A stretch of DNA of 64,000 nt from an uncultured Oscillospiraceae bacterium (lineage in GTDB: Bacteria > Bacillota > Clostridia > Oscillospirales > Oscillospiraceae). The DNA is taken from NCBI GenBank assembly GCA_910588495.1, contig CAJUPU010000006.1, positions 34,070 through 98,069 on the forward strand. The letters run 5' to 3'. The position numbers were made by a program, and so were the translations under genes. Numbering within the stretch: the first letter of the stretch is position 1; each line of letters starts with the position of its first letter. Below the pieces are notes generated by a model. It ran no database searches, had not been told where the DNA came from, and was given only the letters and a program-made list of their open reading frames with translations. Shown here piece after piece: positions 1 through 8,232 of the stretch.

Positions 1-1
1 T

Positions 2-1150
2 TTAGGGGCGGGCAAGACCACCCTGATCAAGAAGCTGATCTCCGAGGCGTACCAGGGGGAGAAGCTGGTGCTGATCGAGAACGAGTTCGGCGAGATCAGC
101 GTGGACGGCGGGTTCTTGAAGGACGCCGGGATCCAGATCTCCGAGATGTCCTCCGGCTGCATCTGCTGCTCCCTGGTGGGGGACTTCGGCAAGGCCCTCC
201 ACGAGGTGGAGGAGCAGTTCCACCCCGACCGGATCCTCATCGAGCCCTCCGGGGTGGGCAAGCTGTCCGACGTGGTGGCGGCGGTGGAGAAGGCCGCCGG
301 GGAGGACCCGGCTTTGAAGCTCAACTCCTTCGTCACCGTGGCCGACGCCGCCAAGGTGAAGCTGTATATGAAGAACTTCGGCGAGTTCTACAACGACCAG
401 GTGGAGCACGCGGGCACCATCCTGCTCTCCCGCACCCAAAACCTGACCCAGGAGCGGCTGGAGGGGGCGGTGGCGCTGCTGCGGGAGAAGAACCCCGCCG
501 CCGCGATCCTCACCACCCCCTGGGACCGGCTGGACACCAAGGCCATCCTGTCCGCCATCGAAAAGACCTCTTTGGAGGAGGAGCTGCTGGAGCGGATCCG
601 GGCGGACCACGCCGCCGGAGAGGCGGCCCACGCCCACCATCACCACGACCATGACCACGACCACGAGGAGCACGGGCACTGCCATCACGACCATGACCAC
701 GAGGGCCATGAGCACTGCCATCACGACCATGACCACGAGGGCCACGAGCACTGCCACCATGACCATGAGCACGGCCACGACCATCACCATCACGGGGAGC
801 ATGAGCACCACCACGAGCACGGCGAGGCGTGCTCCTGCGGCTGCCACGATCACGATCACCACGGCCACCACCACGCCGACGAGGTGTTCACCAGCTGGGG
901 GCGGGAGACCGTCAGGCCCTTCGCCAAGGAGGAGCTGGAGCACATCCTGGCCCAGCTGGACCTGGGGGAGTGCGGCGCGATCCTCCGGGCCAAAGGCATC
1001 GTCCCCGCCCAGGACGGGAGCTGGCTCCACTTCGACTACGTCCCCGAGGAGCATGAGGTCCGGCCCGGCCCGGCGGACTACACCGGGCGGCTGTGCGTCA
1101 TCGGCGCGGAGCTGAACGAGGACCGGCTGGCCGCCCTGTTCGGGCTGTAA
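2..1150 (+). CDS. CobW/G3E-family GTPase metallochaperone with His-rich loop, 5' end cut by the window
   Basis: This is a G3E-family P-loop GTPase of the CobW/YjiA/ZigA type, thought to deliver metal (Zn, Co or Fe) to client proteins. The reading frame is open from base 2, so the true start lies before the window. The Walker A sequence LGAGKTTL is at the very edge, followed by the family metal site SGCICCSL (C-x-C-C) near base 150 and the EPSG motif. Between about bases 618 and 880 the protein becomes a run of His, Asp and Glu built on a repeated HCHHDHDHEGHE unit, ending in a CSCGCHDHDHHGHHH cluster. The CobW C-terminal domain follows. The next gene starts 14 bases downstream and is also G3E-like, so the two are probably co-transcribed. 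Family assignment is firm; the metal is unknown. Confidence 0.93.
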   Translation, partial: LGAGKTTLIKKLISEAYQGEKLVLIENEFGEISVDGGFLKDAGIQISEMSSGCICCSLVGDFGKALHEVEEQFHPDRILIEPSGVGKLSDVVAAVEKAAGEDPALKLNSFVTVADAAKVKLYMKNFGEFYNDQVEHAGTILLSRTQNLTQERLEGAVALLREKNPAAAILTTPWDRLDTKAILSAIEKTSLEEELLERIRADHAAGEAAHAHHHHDHDHDHEEHGHCHHDHDHEGHEHCHHDHDHEGHEHCHHDHEHGHDHHHHGEHEHHHEHGEACSCGCHDHDHHGHHHADEVFTSWGRETVRPFAKEELEHILAQLDLGECGAILRAKGIVPAQDGSWLHFDYVPEEHEVRPGPADYTGRLCVIGAELNEDRLAALFGL

Positions 1151-1164
1151 AGGGGCGGGCGCCC

Positions 1165-2097
1165 ATGGACATCCCTGTCTACCTGTTCGCCGGCTTCCTG
1201 GACGGCGGCAAGACCACCTTCATCAACGGCATCTTGCAGGACGGCTTCGCCCTGCGGGAGCGCACCCTGCTGCTGCGCTGCGAGGAGGGGGAGGTGGAAT
1301 ACGACCCCAAGGTGCTGAAAAATGTCACGGTGGTGGATGTGGAGGAGGAGGGGGAGCTCACCCCCGCCCATCTGAAGCAGCTGGAGAAGAAACACCGGCC
1401 AAAGCAGATCCTGATCGAGTTCAACGGCATGTGGTCCCTGGGGCGGCTGTACCAGGAGGCTTTGCCGGACAACTGGGTGCTCTATCAGATCATGACCATG
1501 GTGGAGGCGGCCACCTTTGACAGCTACGCCAAGAACCTGGGCCAGATGATGATGGAGAAGCTGACCAACGCCGACCTGATCGTGTTCAACCGCTGTACCC
1601 CGGAGCTGCGGGATTCCCTGCGCCAGCGCAACCTGAAGCTGGTGAACCGCCGGGCCAGCATCTACCTGGAATACGGCGACGGCTCCAGCGAGGACTACGC
1701 CGACGGCTCCGTGTGCCCCTTCGACCTGAGCCAGGAGATCATCGACATCCCCGACGACGACTTCGGCGTGTGGTATGTGGACGTAATGGAGAACCCTGAG
1801 CGGTACGACGGTAAGACCATCCGGGCCAAGACCGTGGTGTGCCATCTGCCCCAGTACCCGGGCGACACCATCCTGGGCCGGTTCGCCATGACCTGCTGTG
1901 AGGCGGACATCACCTTCCTGGGCCTGGTGGCGGAGGGGGACGGCTTTTCCGCCTTCGAGAACCGCGCCTGGGCGGATGTCACCGGAACGATCCGGCTGGA
2001 AGCCCACAAGGCCTACGAGGGGGAGCGGGGCCCGGTGCTCCGCCCCGCCGCCATCCGCCCGGCGGAAAAGCCGGAGCGGGACGTGCTCTCATTTTGA
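1165..2097 (+). CDS. G3E GTPase fused to a TIGR03943/DUF1980-like C-terminal domain
   Basis: A 310-residue protein beginning with the G3E P-loop GFLDGGKTTFING, which places it in the CobW superfamily. It lacks the C-x-C-C metal motif of its upstream neighbour. After the GTPase part, from about residue 205, the segment running YDGKTIRAKTVVC, GRFAMTCCEAD and ADVTGTIR resembles the C-terminal domain of TIGR03943 (YcgQ) permease-subunit proteins, which normally accompany the YcgR permease. It may therefore couple GTP hydrolysis to metal handling by such a permease; this is inference. The ATG at 1165 follows a purine-rich AGGGGCGGGC and lies 14 bases after the previous stop, so the two genes form an operon. 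A strong terminator follows directly. Confidence 0.8.
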   Translation: MDIPVYLFAGFLDGGKTTFINGILQDGFALRERTLLLRCEEGEVEYDPKVLKNVTVVDVEEEGELTPAHLKQLEKKHRPKQILIEFNGMWSLGRLYQEALPDNWVLYQIMTMVEAATFDSYAKNLGQMMMEKLTNADLIVFNRCTPELRDSLRQRNLKLVNRRASIYLEYGDGSSEDYADGSVCPFDLSQEIIDIPDDDFGVWYVDVMENPERYDGKTIRAKTVVCHLPQYPGDTILGRFAMTCCEADITFLGLVAEGDGFSAFENRAWADVTGTIRLEAHKAYEGERGPVLRPAAIRPAEKPERDVLSF

Positions 2098-2100
2098 ACG

Positions 2101-2139
2101 AAACGCGCGCCTGCGTCCTCTGGACGCAGGCGCGCGTTT
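2101..2139 (+). terminator. Rho-independent terminator after the G3E operon
   Basis: Perfect 18-bp inverted repeat with a 3-base loop, arms beginning AAACGCGCGC and ending GCGCGCGTTT, starting 4 bases after the stop codon. The 3' arm ends in a short T run. Confidence 0.85.
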
Positions 2140-2277
2140 CAGCCCTTGTCCCGAAGGATCGCGCGGCGGAACAGACGCCTGCGGGCCGTGTGCGGACGAT
2201 CTTGGGATATGCTTTTAACATGAACGGTTTTCCCGGCGCATAAAGTGGAACAAATCCAGCTTTGGGAGGATCAGATC

Positions 2278-3060
2278 ATGAATGGGACCAAGATCGTTTA
2301 TCTGCGCCGCAAGCTCATCGCCGCCGGGGCCTTCGCCCTGGCCGCGGTGATGATGTTCTGGGTGGTGAACCACCCGGCGGTGGTGGGGGCGTCCGCCTCC
2401 ACCCGGCAGCTGCCCATCTACTGCGTGCAGAAGGACTACAAGGTGCTGTCCATCAGCTTCGACGCGGCCTGGGGCAACGAGGACACCCAGCAGCTCATCG
2501 ACATCCTGGAAAAGTACGGCGTGAAGGCCACCTTCTTTGTGGTGGGCGAGTGGGTGGACAAATACCCTGAGTCGGTGCGGGCCCTCCACGACGCGGGCCA
2601 CGAGGTGATGAGCCACTCGGACAGCCACGCCCACTTCAACAGCCTGTCCTCCGACCAGATCGTGGCCGACCTCACCGCCTGCGGGGACAAGATCCAGCAG
2701 GTGACGGGGGTGCGCCCCACCCTGTTCCGCTGTCCCTATGGGGAGTACGACGACCACGTGATCAACGCGGTGCGCTCCATGGACATCGAGCCGATCCAGT
2801 GGGACGTGGACAGCCTGGACTGGAAGGACCTGTCCGCCGCCGAGATCGAAAAGCGGGTGACCTCCAAGGTGCAGCCCGGGTCCATCGTCCTCTTCCACAA
2901 CGCCGCCCTCCACACCCCCGAGGCCCTGCCCGGCATCATCGAGGCCCTTTTGCAGCAGGGCTACACCTTCGTGCCCATCTCCCAGCTGATCCTGCCCGGC
3001 GACTGCGGCCGGGACTACACCATCGACCACACCGGGCGGCAGTGCCCCGGCGGGGCGTAG
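2278..3060 (+). CDS. Membrane-anchored polysaccharide deacetylase (CE4, PdaB-like)
   Basis: A 260-residue protein with an N-terminal membrane anchor (about residues 11-31) and a NodB/CE4 deacetylase domain. Visible motifs are SISFDAAWGNEDT (motif 1 with the catalytic/metal Asp), SHSDSHAHF (H-x3-H metal site), RCPYGEYD (motif 3), WDVDSLDW and IVLFHN with the C-terminal His. The order and short length match the PdaB sporulation deacetylases, which act on peptidoglycan outside the membrane. Sporulation use here is inferred from family only. The ATG at 2278 was chosen because GGAGGA lies 7 bases upstream; a longer in-frame GTG start at 2245 has no such site. The gene is monocistronic. Confidence 0.88.
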   Translation: MNGTKIVYLRRKLIAAGAFALAAVMMFWVVNHPAVVGASASTRQLPIYCVQKDYKVLSISFDAAWGNEDTQQLIDILEKYGVKATFFVVGEWVDKYPESVRALHDAGHEVMSHSDSHAHFNSLSSDQIVADLTACGDKIQQVTGVRPTLFRCPYGEYDDHVINAVRSMDIEPIQWDVDSLDWKDLSAAEIEKRVTSKVQPGSIVLFHNAALHTPEALPGIIEALLQQGYTFVPISQLILPGDCGRDYTIDHTGRQCPGGA

Positions 3061-3131
3061 CGCCCTGGCACTTTTGACGTTTCGTCCCCTTTGCCTCCCC
3101 CCGGTTTTTGTCAGAAACGCCCAGGTTTTTC

Positions 3132-3160
3132 TTGACAAATCCCCACCACAGGCGTACACT
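3132..3160 (+). promoter_or_regulatory. Sigma-A promoter of the uptake operon
   Basis: TTGACA, a 17-base spacer, then TACACT. It is the best promoter match in the gap between the deacetylase and the binding-protein gene; the start codon is 55 bases downstream. Confidence 0.8.
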
Positions 3161-3214
3161 ATGGAAGGCGGCGATACCGGCCGCCGACAATTGGAAATGG
3201 AGGAATGAAACAGG

Positions 3215-4330
3215 ATGAAACAGATGAAAAAGTGGATCGCCCTGGCGCTGGCCTGCGCGATGGCCCTGAGCCTGATGGCCTGCGGCGGCGACAAGCCCAC
3301 CGAGAGCAAGGCCCCCGAGCAGAGCAAAGCCCCCGAGCAGTCCGCCCCCGCCGAGTCCACGCCCGCCGAGGGCGAGGGCGAGAAGAAGCCGGAGGACTAC
3401 ACCGGCTCCCTCACCATCTACTCCCCCCATGACAGCGACCCCCTGAACGCGGGCGTGGCCATGTTCGAGGACGCCTATCCCAACGTGAAGGTGGAGGTGG
3501 TGGCCGACGGCACCGGCAACCTGCTCAACCGCATCAAGGCGGAGGCCGAGGCCCCCATGGCCGACGTGCTGTGGGGCGGCGGCGCCGACTCCCTGGCCGC
3601 CTACAAGGAGTACTTCCAGCCCTATAAGCCCTCCTGCATCGACCTGCTGGACTCCAGCCTGTACGACCCCGAGTACCTGTGGATCGGCGAGTCCCCCCTG
3701 CCCATGGTGTTCCTGGTGAACACCGACCTGGTGGCCGAGGCCGACATCCCCCAGACCTGGAAGGACCTGGCCGACCCCAAGTGGGCGGGCAAGATCGCCT
3801 TCGCCGACCCCGCCTCCTCCGGCTCCGCCTTCACCCAGCTGTGCACCATCCTGATGGACTACGGCAAGGCTGAGGACGACTACGCCGAGGGCTGGGAGCT
3901 GGTGAAGAGCATGATCGGCAACCTGGTCATCCAGTCCGGCTCCTCCGGCGCCCACAAGAACGTGGACTCCGGCGAGTGCCCCATCGGCATCACCCTGGAG
4001 AAGGCCGCCGTCCAGTATGACACCAGCGACGCCGGCCACCTGAAGATCGTCTATCCCACCGACGGCACCTCCGCCGTGCCCGACGGCGTGGCCATCGTGA
4101 AGGACTGCCCCAACCAGGAGCTGGCCGAGCTGTTCGTGGAGTTCGTGCTGTCCGCCGAGTGCCAGACCGCCCAGAACAAGGACTTCGGCCGCCGTCCCAT
4201 CCGCAGCGACGTCACCCCCGAGGGCCTGATGGGCCTGGACGAGTTCGAGATCATGACCTATAACTTCGACTACGCCGCCGCCAACAAGGCCGACATCGTG
4301 GAGAAGTGGCAGGACACCCTGGTGGGCTGA
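3215..4330 (+). CDS. ABC transporter substrate-binding lipoprotein (AfuA/FbpA-like)
   Basis: A 371-residue extracytoplasmic binding protein. The N-terminus is a lipoprotein signal: KKWIALALACAMALSL followed by the lipobox LMAC. A Lys/Glu/Pro/Ala/Ser-rich linker (about residues 28-55) comes next, then a class-II periplasmic-binding fold starting LTIYSPHDSDPLNAGV. The domain resembles iron(III), polyamine and 2-aminoethylphosphonate binding proteins. The ligand cannot be read from sequence. The ATG at 3215 has GGAGG 11 bases upstream; another ATG at 3205 is in a different frame. It is followed by a GC-rich hairpin and then by its ATPase and permease genes, a layout typical of a binding protein made in excess of the membrane parts. 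Confidence 0.9.
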   Translation: MKQMKKWIALALACAMALSLMACGGDKPTESKAPEQSKAPEQSAPAESTPAEGEGEKKPEDYTGSLTIYSPHDSDPLNAGVAMFEDAYPNVKVEVVADGTGNLLNRIKAEAEAPMADVLWGGGADSLAAYKEYFQPYKPSCIDLLDSSLYDPEYLWIGESPLPMVFLVNTDLVAEADIPQTWKDLADPKWAGKIAFADPASSGSAFTQLCTILMDYGKAEDDYAEGWELVKSMIGNLVIQSGSSGAHKNVDSGECPIGITLEKAAVQYDTSDAGHLKIVYPTDGTSAVPDGVAIVKDCPNQELAELFVEFVLSAECQTAQNKDFGRRPIRSDVTPEGLMGLDEFEIMTYNFDYAAANKADIVEKWQDTLVG

Positions 4331-4363
4331 GCGCCCCGTCCCAACACCCTTACCGTGCTTAGA

Positions 4364-4397
4364 CGAGGGCGCCCCGACTGACCTCGGGGCGCCCTCG
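4364..4397 (+). terminator. Attenuating hairpin after the binding-protein gene
   Basis: Perfect 14-bp stem (CGAGGGCGCCCCGA with its complement) and a 6-base loop. No U-tract follows, so it may stabilise the upstream mRNA or only partly terminate before the ATPase gene. Confidence 0.6.
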
Positions 4398-4468
4398 AAC
4401 GATCTGAACAGACATGGGAAAAACGCGCGGCGCGTTTTTCCCTCCGGCGGGCGGGCCGCCGGGCGTGC

Positions 4469-4533
4469 GCGGCGAATCATCGCCGCACAAGTTGAAAAGA
4501 AGTCTTTACTTCTTTTCAACTGCGTCAACTATA
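4469..4533 (-). repeat. 65-bp two-hairpin repeat, left copy (inverted relative to 8051-8115)
   Basis: An exact reverse complement of 8051-8115. Each copy holds two palindromes: GTTGAAAAGAAGT-CTTT-ACTTCTTTTCAAC and GCGGCGA-ATCA-TCGCCGC. On the minus strand it starts TATAGTTGACGC. No coding potential of its own. Confidence 0.9.
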
Positions 4534-4552
4534 CGAGAGGAGGAGCCTGACC

Positions 4553-5629
4553 ATGAGTCACGCCGTCATCATCAAAAATGCCGTCAAGAAATACGGCGAC
4601 TTCACCGCCGTCAACGGCATCAGCCTGAACATCGAGCAGGGGGAGTTCTTCACCCTTCTGGGTCCCTCCGGCTGCGGAAAGACCACCCTGCTGCGGATGA
4701 TCGCCGGCTTCAACACGGTGGACGGGGGAGAGATCTGCTTCGACCAGCAGGTCATCAACACCCTGCCCGCCCACAAGCGGGACATCGGCATGGTGTTCCA
4801 GAACTATGCCATCTTCCCCCACCTGAACGTGGCGGACAACGTGGCCTACGGCCTGAAGGCCCGGAAGGTGCCCAAGGAGCAGATCGTCCCCCGGGTGGAC
4901 GAGGCACTGAAGATGGTGCAGATCGACCAGCTCAAGACCCGCCAGCCCAACGAGCTGTCCGGCGGCCAGCAGCAACGGGTGGCCCTGGCCCGGGCCTTCG
5001 TCATCGAGCCGGGGGTGCTGCTGATGGACGAGCCCCTATCCAACCTGGACGCCAAGCTCCGGGTGCAGATGCGCACCACCATCAAGAAGCTCCAGCGCCG
5101 CCTGGGCATCACCACCGTCTACGTTACCCACGACCAGGAGGAGGCCCTGGCCATCTCCGACCGGATCGCCGTGATGAACCAGGGGAACATCATGCAGATC
5201 GGCAGGCCGGAGGAGATCTACCGCAAGCCCGCCAACCCCTTCGTGGCCAACTTCATCGGTGTGTCCAACTTCATCGACTGCACCCTGGACGGCCAGGACC
5301 CCAAGGCCGCCACCGTCAAGCTCCACGACGGCCACAGCTTCCAAATGCCCCTGCGCGCGCCCTACAGCGGGGAGGTCATCCTGTCCGCCCGGCCCGAGCA
5401 GCTGTTTTTCAGCGAGATGGGCCTCCCCGGCCGGGTGAACATGTCCACCTTCCTGGGGGACTTCATCCAGTACGAGGTGGAGCTGTCCACCGGCCAGGTG
5501 CTGGAGCTCAACGAGTACACCAAGGACGTGGACGGCGCGAAAAACGACGGCGAGGAGGTACATATCAGCTTCGATCCCCGGCGGGTCAGCCTCTACCGGA
5601 AGGACACCGAGGAGGTGCTCTCATGCTGA
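4553..5629 (+). CDS. ABC transporter ATPase (PotA/FbpC-type)
   Basis: A 358-residue import ATPase that drives the transporter formed with the adjacent permease and binding protein. It has Walker A GPSGCGKTTLL (about residue 38), the ABC signature LSGGQQQRVALARAF, Walker B VLLMDEPLSNLD and the H-loop YVTHDQEEA. A C-terminal regulatory beta-domain of about 120 residues (TOBE type) follows, as in PotA, FbpC and PhnT proteins. The ATG at 4553 follows AGGAGG. The stop codon overlaps the start of the permease gene (start at 5623), so the two are translationally coupled. Members of this group import ferric iron, polyamines, thiamine or phosphonates; the substrate here is open. Confidence 0.93.
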   Translation: MSHAVIIKNAVKKYGDFTAVNGISLNIEQGEFFTLLGPSGCGKTTLLRMIAGFNTVDGGEICFDQQVINTLPAHKRDIGMVFQNYAIFPHLNVADNVAYGLKARKVPKEQIVPRVDEALKMVQIDQLKTRQPNELSGGQQQRVALARAFVIEPGVLLMDEPLSNLDAKLRVQMRTTIKKLQRRLGITTVYVTHDQEEALAISDRIAVMNQGNIMQIGRPEEIYRKPANPFVANFIGVSNFIDCTLDGQDPKAATVKLHDGHSFQMPLRAPYSGEVILSARPEQLFFSEMGLPGRVNMSTFLGDFIQYEVELSTGQVLELNEYTKDVDGAKNDGEEVHISFDPRRVSLYRKDTEEVLSC

Positions 5630-7320
5630 AGGGCAAAAACGGCCAGCCCTTCTACAAGGACTTCTGGTTCTGGGTGAAGGTGCTCATCTTCGCGGTGTTC
5701 CTGCTCTTCCTGGTCTACCCCTTCTCCACCCTGGTGATCAACAGCTTCTTCTCCTCCAAGGCGGAGGGGGCCACGCTGTATAACTTCCACCGGTTCTTCT
5801 CCAAAAAATACTACTACCAGGCCCTGGGCAACAGCCTGAAGGTGAGCCTGGTGCCCACCATCACCAGCATCCTCATCGGCGTGCCCATGGCCTATCTCAT
5901 GACCCGGTTCAACATCGCGGGCAAGACCTTCTGGCACGTGCTCATCATCCTCTCCCTCATGTGCCCCCCCTTCCTGGGCGCCTACAGCTGGATCATCCTG
6001 TTCGGCAACGCCGGCGTGGTCACCCAGTGGCTGTCCGGCCTGTTCGGCTTTCAAATGCCCAGCATCTACGGCATGGGGGGCATCTGCGCGGTGTTCACCC
6101 TGAAGCTGTTCCCCTACGTCTACCTCTATGTGTCCGGGGCCATGGGCTCCATCGACCGCTCGGTGGAGGAGTGCGCGGAGAACCTGGGCTCGGGCAAGCT
6201 GCGCCGCCTGCTCACCGTCACCGTCCCCGTGGTCACCCCCTCCATCGCCGCCGGGGCGCTGATGGTGTTCATGACCGCCCTGGCCGACTTCGGCACCCCG
6301 GGCATCCTGGCGGGGGGAGACTTCCGCACCCTGCCGGTGCTGATCTTCAACGAGTACCTCAGCGAGACCGGCGGCAATGCCAACCTGGCCAGCGCCATCT
6401 CCATGATCATCGTGGTGATCTCCCTGCTGATCTTGTTTTTGCAGAAGTGGTGGGTGGCCCGGAAAAACTACACCATGTCCGCCCTGCGCCCCCCCGAGAT
6501 CGCGCAGTACCGCGGCTGGAAGCGCTTGCTGGTGACCCTGCCGGTGGCCGTCATCAGCCTGGTGTCCTTCCTGCCCCAGGTGATCGTGATCTTCTGCTCC
6601 TTCGTCAAGACCAACTACTCCAACTTCGTCTTTTCCGAGGGGTTCACCCTGGAGCATTACCTGGAGCTGGGCAAGAGCCTCTCCACCAACATCCGTAACT
6701 CCTTCGTGTTCTCCACCGTGGCCATCCTGTTCATCCTGGTGCTGGGCATCCTCATGTCCTACGTGATCGTCCGCCGCCGGGGCAGGACCGGCGGGGCGCT
6801 GGACATGCTCATGATGGCCCCCTACGTGATCCCCGGCTCGGTGCTGGGCCTGTGCTACATCGTGGCCTTCAACAACCTGGGCAAGACCGCCGACGGCACC
6901 GTCATCAAGCTCACCGGCACCGCCTCCATCATCATCATCGCCATGATCATCCGCAAACTGCCCTACACCGTCCGCTCAGGCAGCGCCTTCCTCATGCAGA
7001 TGGATCCCAGCGTGGAGGAGGCGTCCATCAACCTTGGCGTGTCCCCCATGAACACCTTCCTCAAGGTCACGGCGCGGCTGATGCTCCCCGGCGTGCTGTC
7101 CGGCGCCATCATCAGCTGGGTCACCTGCATCAACGAGCTGTCCACCTCCATCATGCTCTACACCGGCAAGACGGCCACCATGACCATCGCCAGCTATACC
7201 AACATCGTGCGCAACTCGGTGGGCACGGCGGCGGCCCTGGCCTCCATCCTCACCGTCACCAGCGGCGTTTTGCTGATCGTGGTGTTCAAAGCCAGCAAGG
7301 GGAAGGTGTCTATCGTATGA
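5623..7320 (+). CDS. ABC transporter permease, two fused binding-protein-dependent domains (FbpB-like)
   Basis: A 565-residue membrane protein carrying two copies of the binding-protein-dependent permease domain. The first half spans roughly residues 10-275 and contains an EAA-type loop (SVEECAENLGSGKLRRL). The second half begins near residue 300 and has its own loop (SVEEASINLGVSPMNTF). Single-chain double permeases are usual for ferric-iron and related AfuB/FbpB systems, so one polypeptide could form the whole channel. The start ATG overlaps the end of the ATPase gene and the stop overlaps the HAD gene (ATGA), indicating one operon. Many hydrophobic segments are visible in both halves. Confidence 0.92.
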   Translation: MLKGKNGQPFYKDFWFWVKVLIFAVFLLFLVYPFSTLVINSFFSSKAEGATLYNFHRFFSKKYYYQALGNSLKVSLVPTITSILIGVPMAYLMTRFNIAGKTFWHVLIILSLMCPPFLGAYSWIILFGNAGVVTQWLSGLFGFQMPSIYGMGGICAVFTLKLFPYVYLYVSGAMGSIDRSVEECAENLGSGKLRRLLTVTVPVVTPSIAAGALMVFMTALADFGTPGILAGGDFRTLPVLIFNEYLSETGGNANLASAISMIIVVISLLILFLQKWWVARKNYTMSALRPPEIAQYRGWKRLLVTLPVAVISLVSFLPQVIVIFCSFVKTNYSNFVFSEGFTLEHYLELGKSLSTNIRNSFVFSTVAILFILVLGILMSYVIVRRRGRTGGALDMLMMAPYVIPGSVLGLCYIVAFNNLGKTADGTVIKLTGTASIIIIAMIIRKLPYTVRSGSAFLMQMDPSVEEASINLGVSPMNTFLKVTARLMLPGVLSGAIISWVTCINELSTSIMLYTGKTATMTIASYTNIVRNSVGTAAALASILTVTSGVLLIVVFKASKGKVSIV

Positions 7321-7949
7321 TCGCGAACATCGTATTTGACATGGGCGGGGTGCTGATCGACTTCGACGCCCAGCGCTACACCGCCCGATTCGTCCCCGAT
7401 CCGGCGGACTACGAGCTGATCCGCCGGGAGCTGTTCCGCTCGGTGGAGTGGATCGGGATGGACCGGGGGTCCATCACCGACGAGGAGGCCGTCGCCTCCG
7501 TCTGCCGCCGCCTGCCGGAGCGGCTGCACCAGGGGGTGCGGGACATCCTGGACAACTGGCACCAGGACATCCCGCCCCTGGACGGCGTCTACGACCTGGT
7601 GGAGGAGCTGAAGGGCAAGGGCTACGGCATCTACCTGCTGTCCAACACCTGCGCCCGGTTCCACAGCTTTCGGAAGAACATCCCCGCCCTGCGGTTCTTC
7701 GACGGCGAGTTCATCTCCGCCGACTGCCACCTGGTCAAGCCGGAGCCGGGGATCTACCTGCGCTTTTTGGAGCAGTTCCGCCTGCGGCCGGAGGCGTGCG
7801 TGTTCATCGACGACGTGCCCCTCAACATCGAGGCCGCCATCCGCTGCGGCTTCTCCGGCATCGTCTACCACAACGACCCCATCCGCCTGCGGCGGGAGCT
7901 GCGGGAGCTGGGGGTGGACGCCGCCCCCGCCGGGCCCCGGCGGGCCTAG
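7317..7949 (+). CDS. HAD-superfamily phosphatase (YihX-like)
   Basis: A 210-residue HAD hydrolase. Motif I is NIVFDMGGVLIDFD (nucleophile Asp in FDMGG), motif II the LLSNT segment, motif III the Lys in LVKPEPGIY, and motif IV FIDDVPLNIEAA. This matches the YihX/HAD-IA group of sugar-phosphate phosphatases. Its ATG overlaps the permease stop as ATGA, so it is translated with the transporter. That suggests it acts on whatever the transporter brings in, possibly removing phosphate from a phosphorylated substrate, but this is inference. It ends 60 bases before a strong hairpin terminator. Confidence 0.87.
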   Translation: MIANIVFDMGGVLIDFDAQRYTARFVPDPADYELIRRELFRSVEWIGMDRGSITDEEAVASVCRRLPERLHQGVRDILDNWHQDIPPLDGVYDLVEELKGKGYGIYLLSNTCARFHSFRKNIPALRFFDGEFISADCHLVKPEPGIYLRFLEQFRLRPEACVFIDDVPLNIEAAIRCGFSGIVYHNDPIRLRRELRELGVDAAPAGPRRA

Positions 7950-8008
7950 CCGCGCCGTCCGCCCCAAAGACGGCCGCCGGGCTTTGGTACGGCCCCTGCA
8001 CATGACAA

Positions 8009-8044
8009 AGGACGGGAGGACCGCGAACGCGGCCCTCCCGTCCT
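8009..8044 (+). terminator. Terminator of the uptake operon
   Basis: A 17-bp stem with one mismatch and a 2-base loop (arms start AGGACGGGAGG), followed by CGTTTCT. Confidence 0.7.
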
Positions 8045-8050
8045 CGTTTC

Positions 8051-8115
8051 TATAGTTGACGCAGTTGAAAAGAAGTAAAGACTTCTTTTCAACTTGTGCG
8101 GCGATGATTCGCCGC
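8051..8115 (+). repeat. 65-bp two-hairpin repeat, right copy
   Basis: Exact reverse complement of 4469-4533. It starts TATAGTTGACGC. Together with 8148-8232 it may be one 182-bp composite, because that downstream unit ends GTGCTGACTATA, a degenerate mirror of the same terminus. Confidence 0.9.
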
Positions 8116-8147
8116 ACAGGCCGCATAGCGGCCTCGCGTCAGACTTC

Positions 8148-8232
8148 ATAGTCAGCGCACGGGCTTTGCCCCACAGCGGCCCTGCCGCTGTGAAAAATCG
8201 GTATTTACCGATTTTTCAAGTGTGCTGACTAT
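8148..8232. repeat. Second palindromic element, with TATAGTCAGC-type termini
   Basis: Bounded by ATAGTCAGCGCAC and, inverted, ATAGTCAGCACAC. It holds an ACAGCGG/CCGCTGT hairpin and a perfect 13-bp hairpin at 8191-8218 (TGAAAAATCGGTA and complement). The stop codon of the hemerythrin gene lies inside this hairpin, so the element overlaps the end of that gene. Confidence 0.7.

Larger units (their letters stand above)
4331..4552. other. Intergenic region with three stacked hairpins
   Basis: No gene here. It contains a 14-bp GC-rich hairpin (4364-4397), a perfect 12-bp hairpin GGGAAAAACGCG-CGG-CGCGTTTTTCCC (4416-4442), and one copy of a 65-bp repeat (4469-4533). The ribosome binding site of the next gene, AGGAGG, is at 4538-4543. 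Confidence 0.7.

Noticed and set aside
618..880. CRISPR-like or tandem repeat array
   Set aside because: The repeats are in-frame codons of the CobW His-rich loop, with no spacers.
651..1115. Thr/Met-rich frame over the His-rich CobW region
   Set aside because: A frame shift of the CAC/CAT/GAC codon repeat produces Thr and Met runs; an artefact of the repeat.
2936..4528. Long antisense open frames, for example 530 codons on the minus strand here and similar ones opposite most real genes
   Set aside because: High GC leaves few stops; codon usage, composition (runs of Gly, Val, His, Leu) and lack of any known domain mark them as shadows of the true genes.
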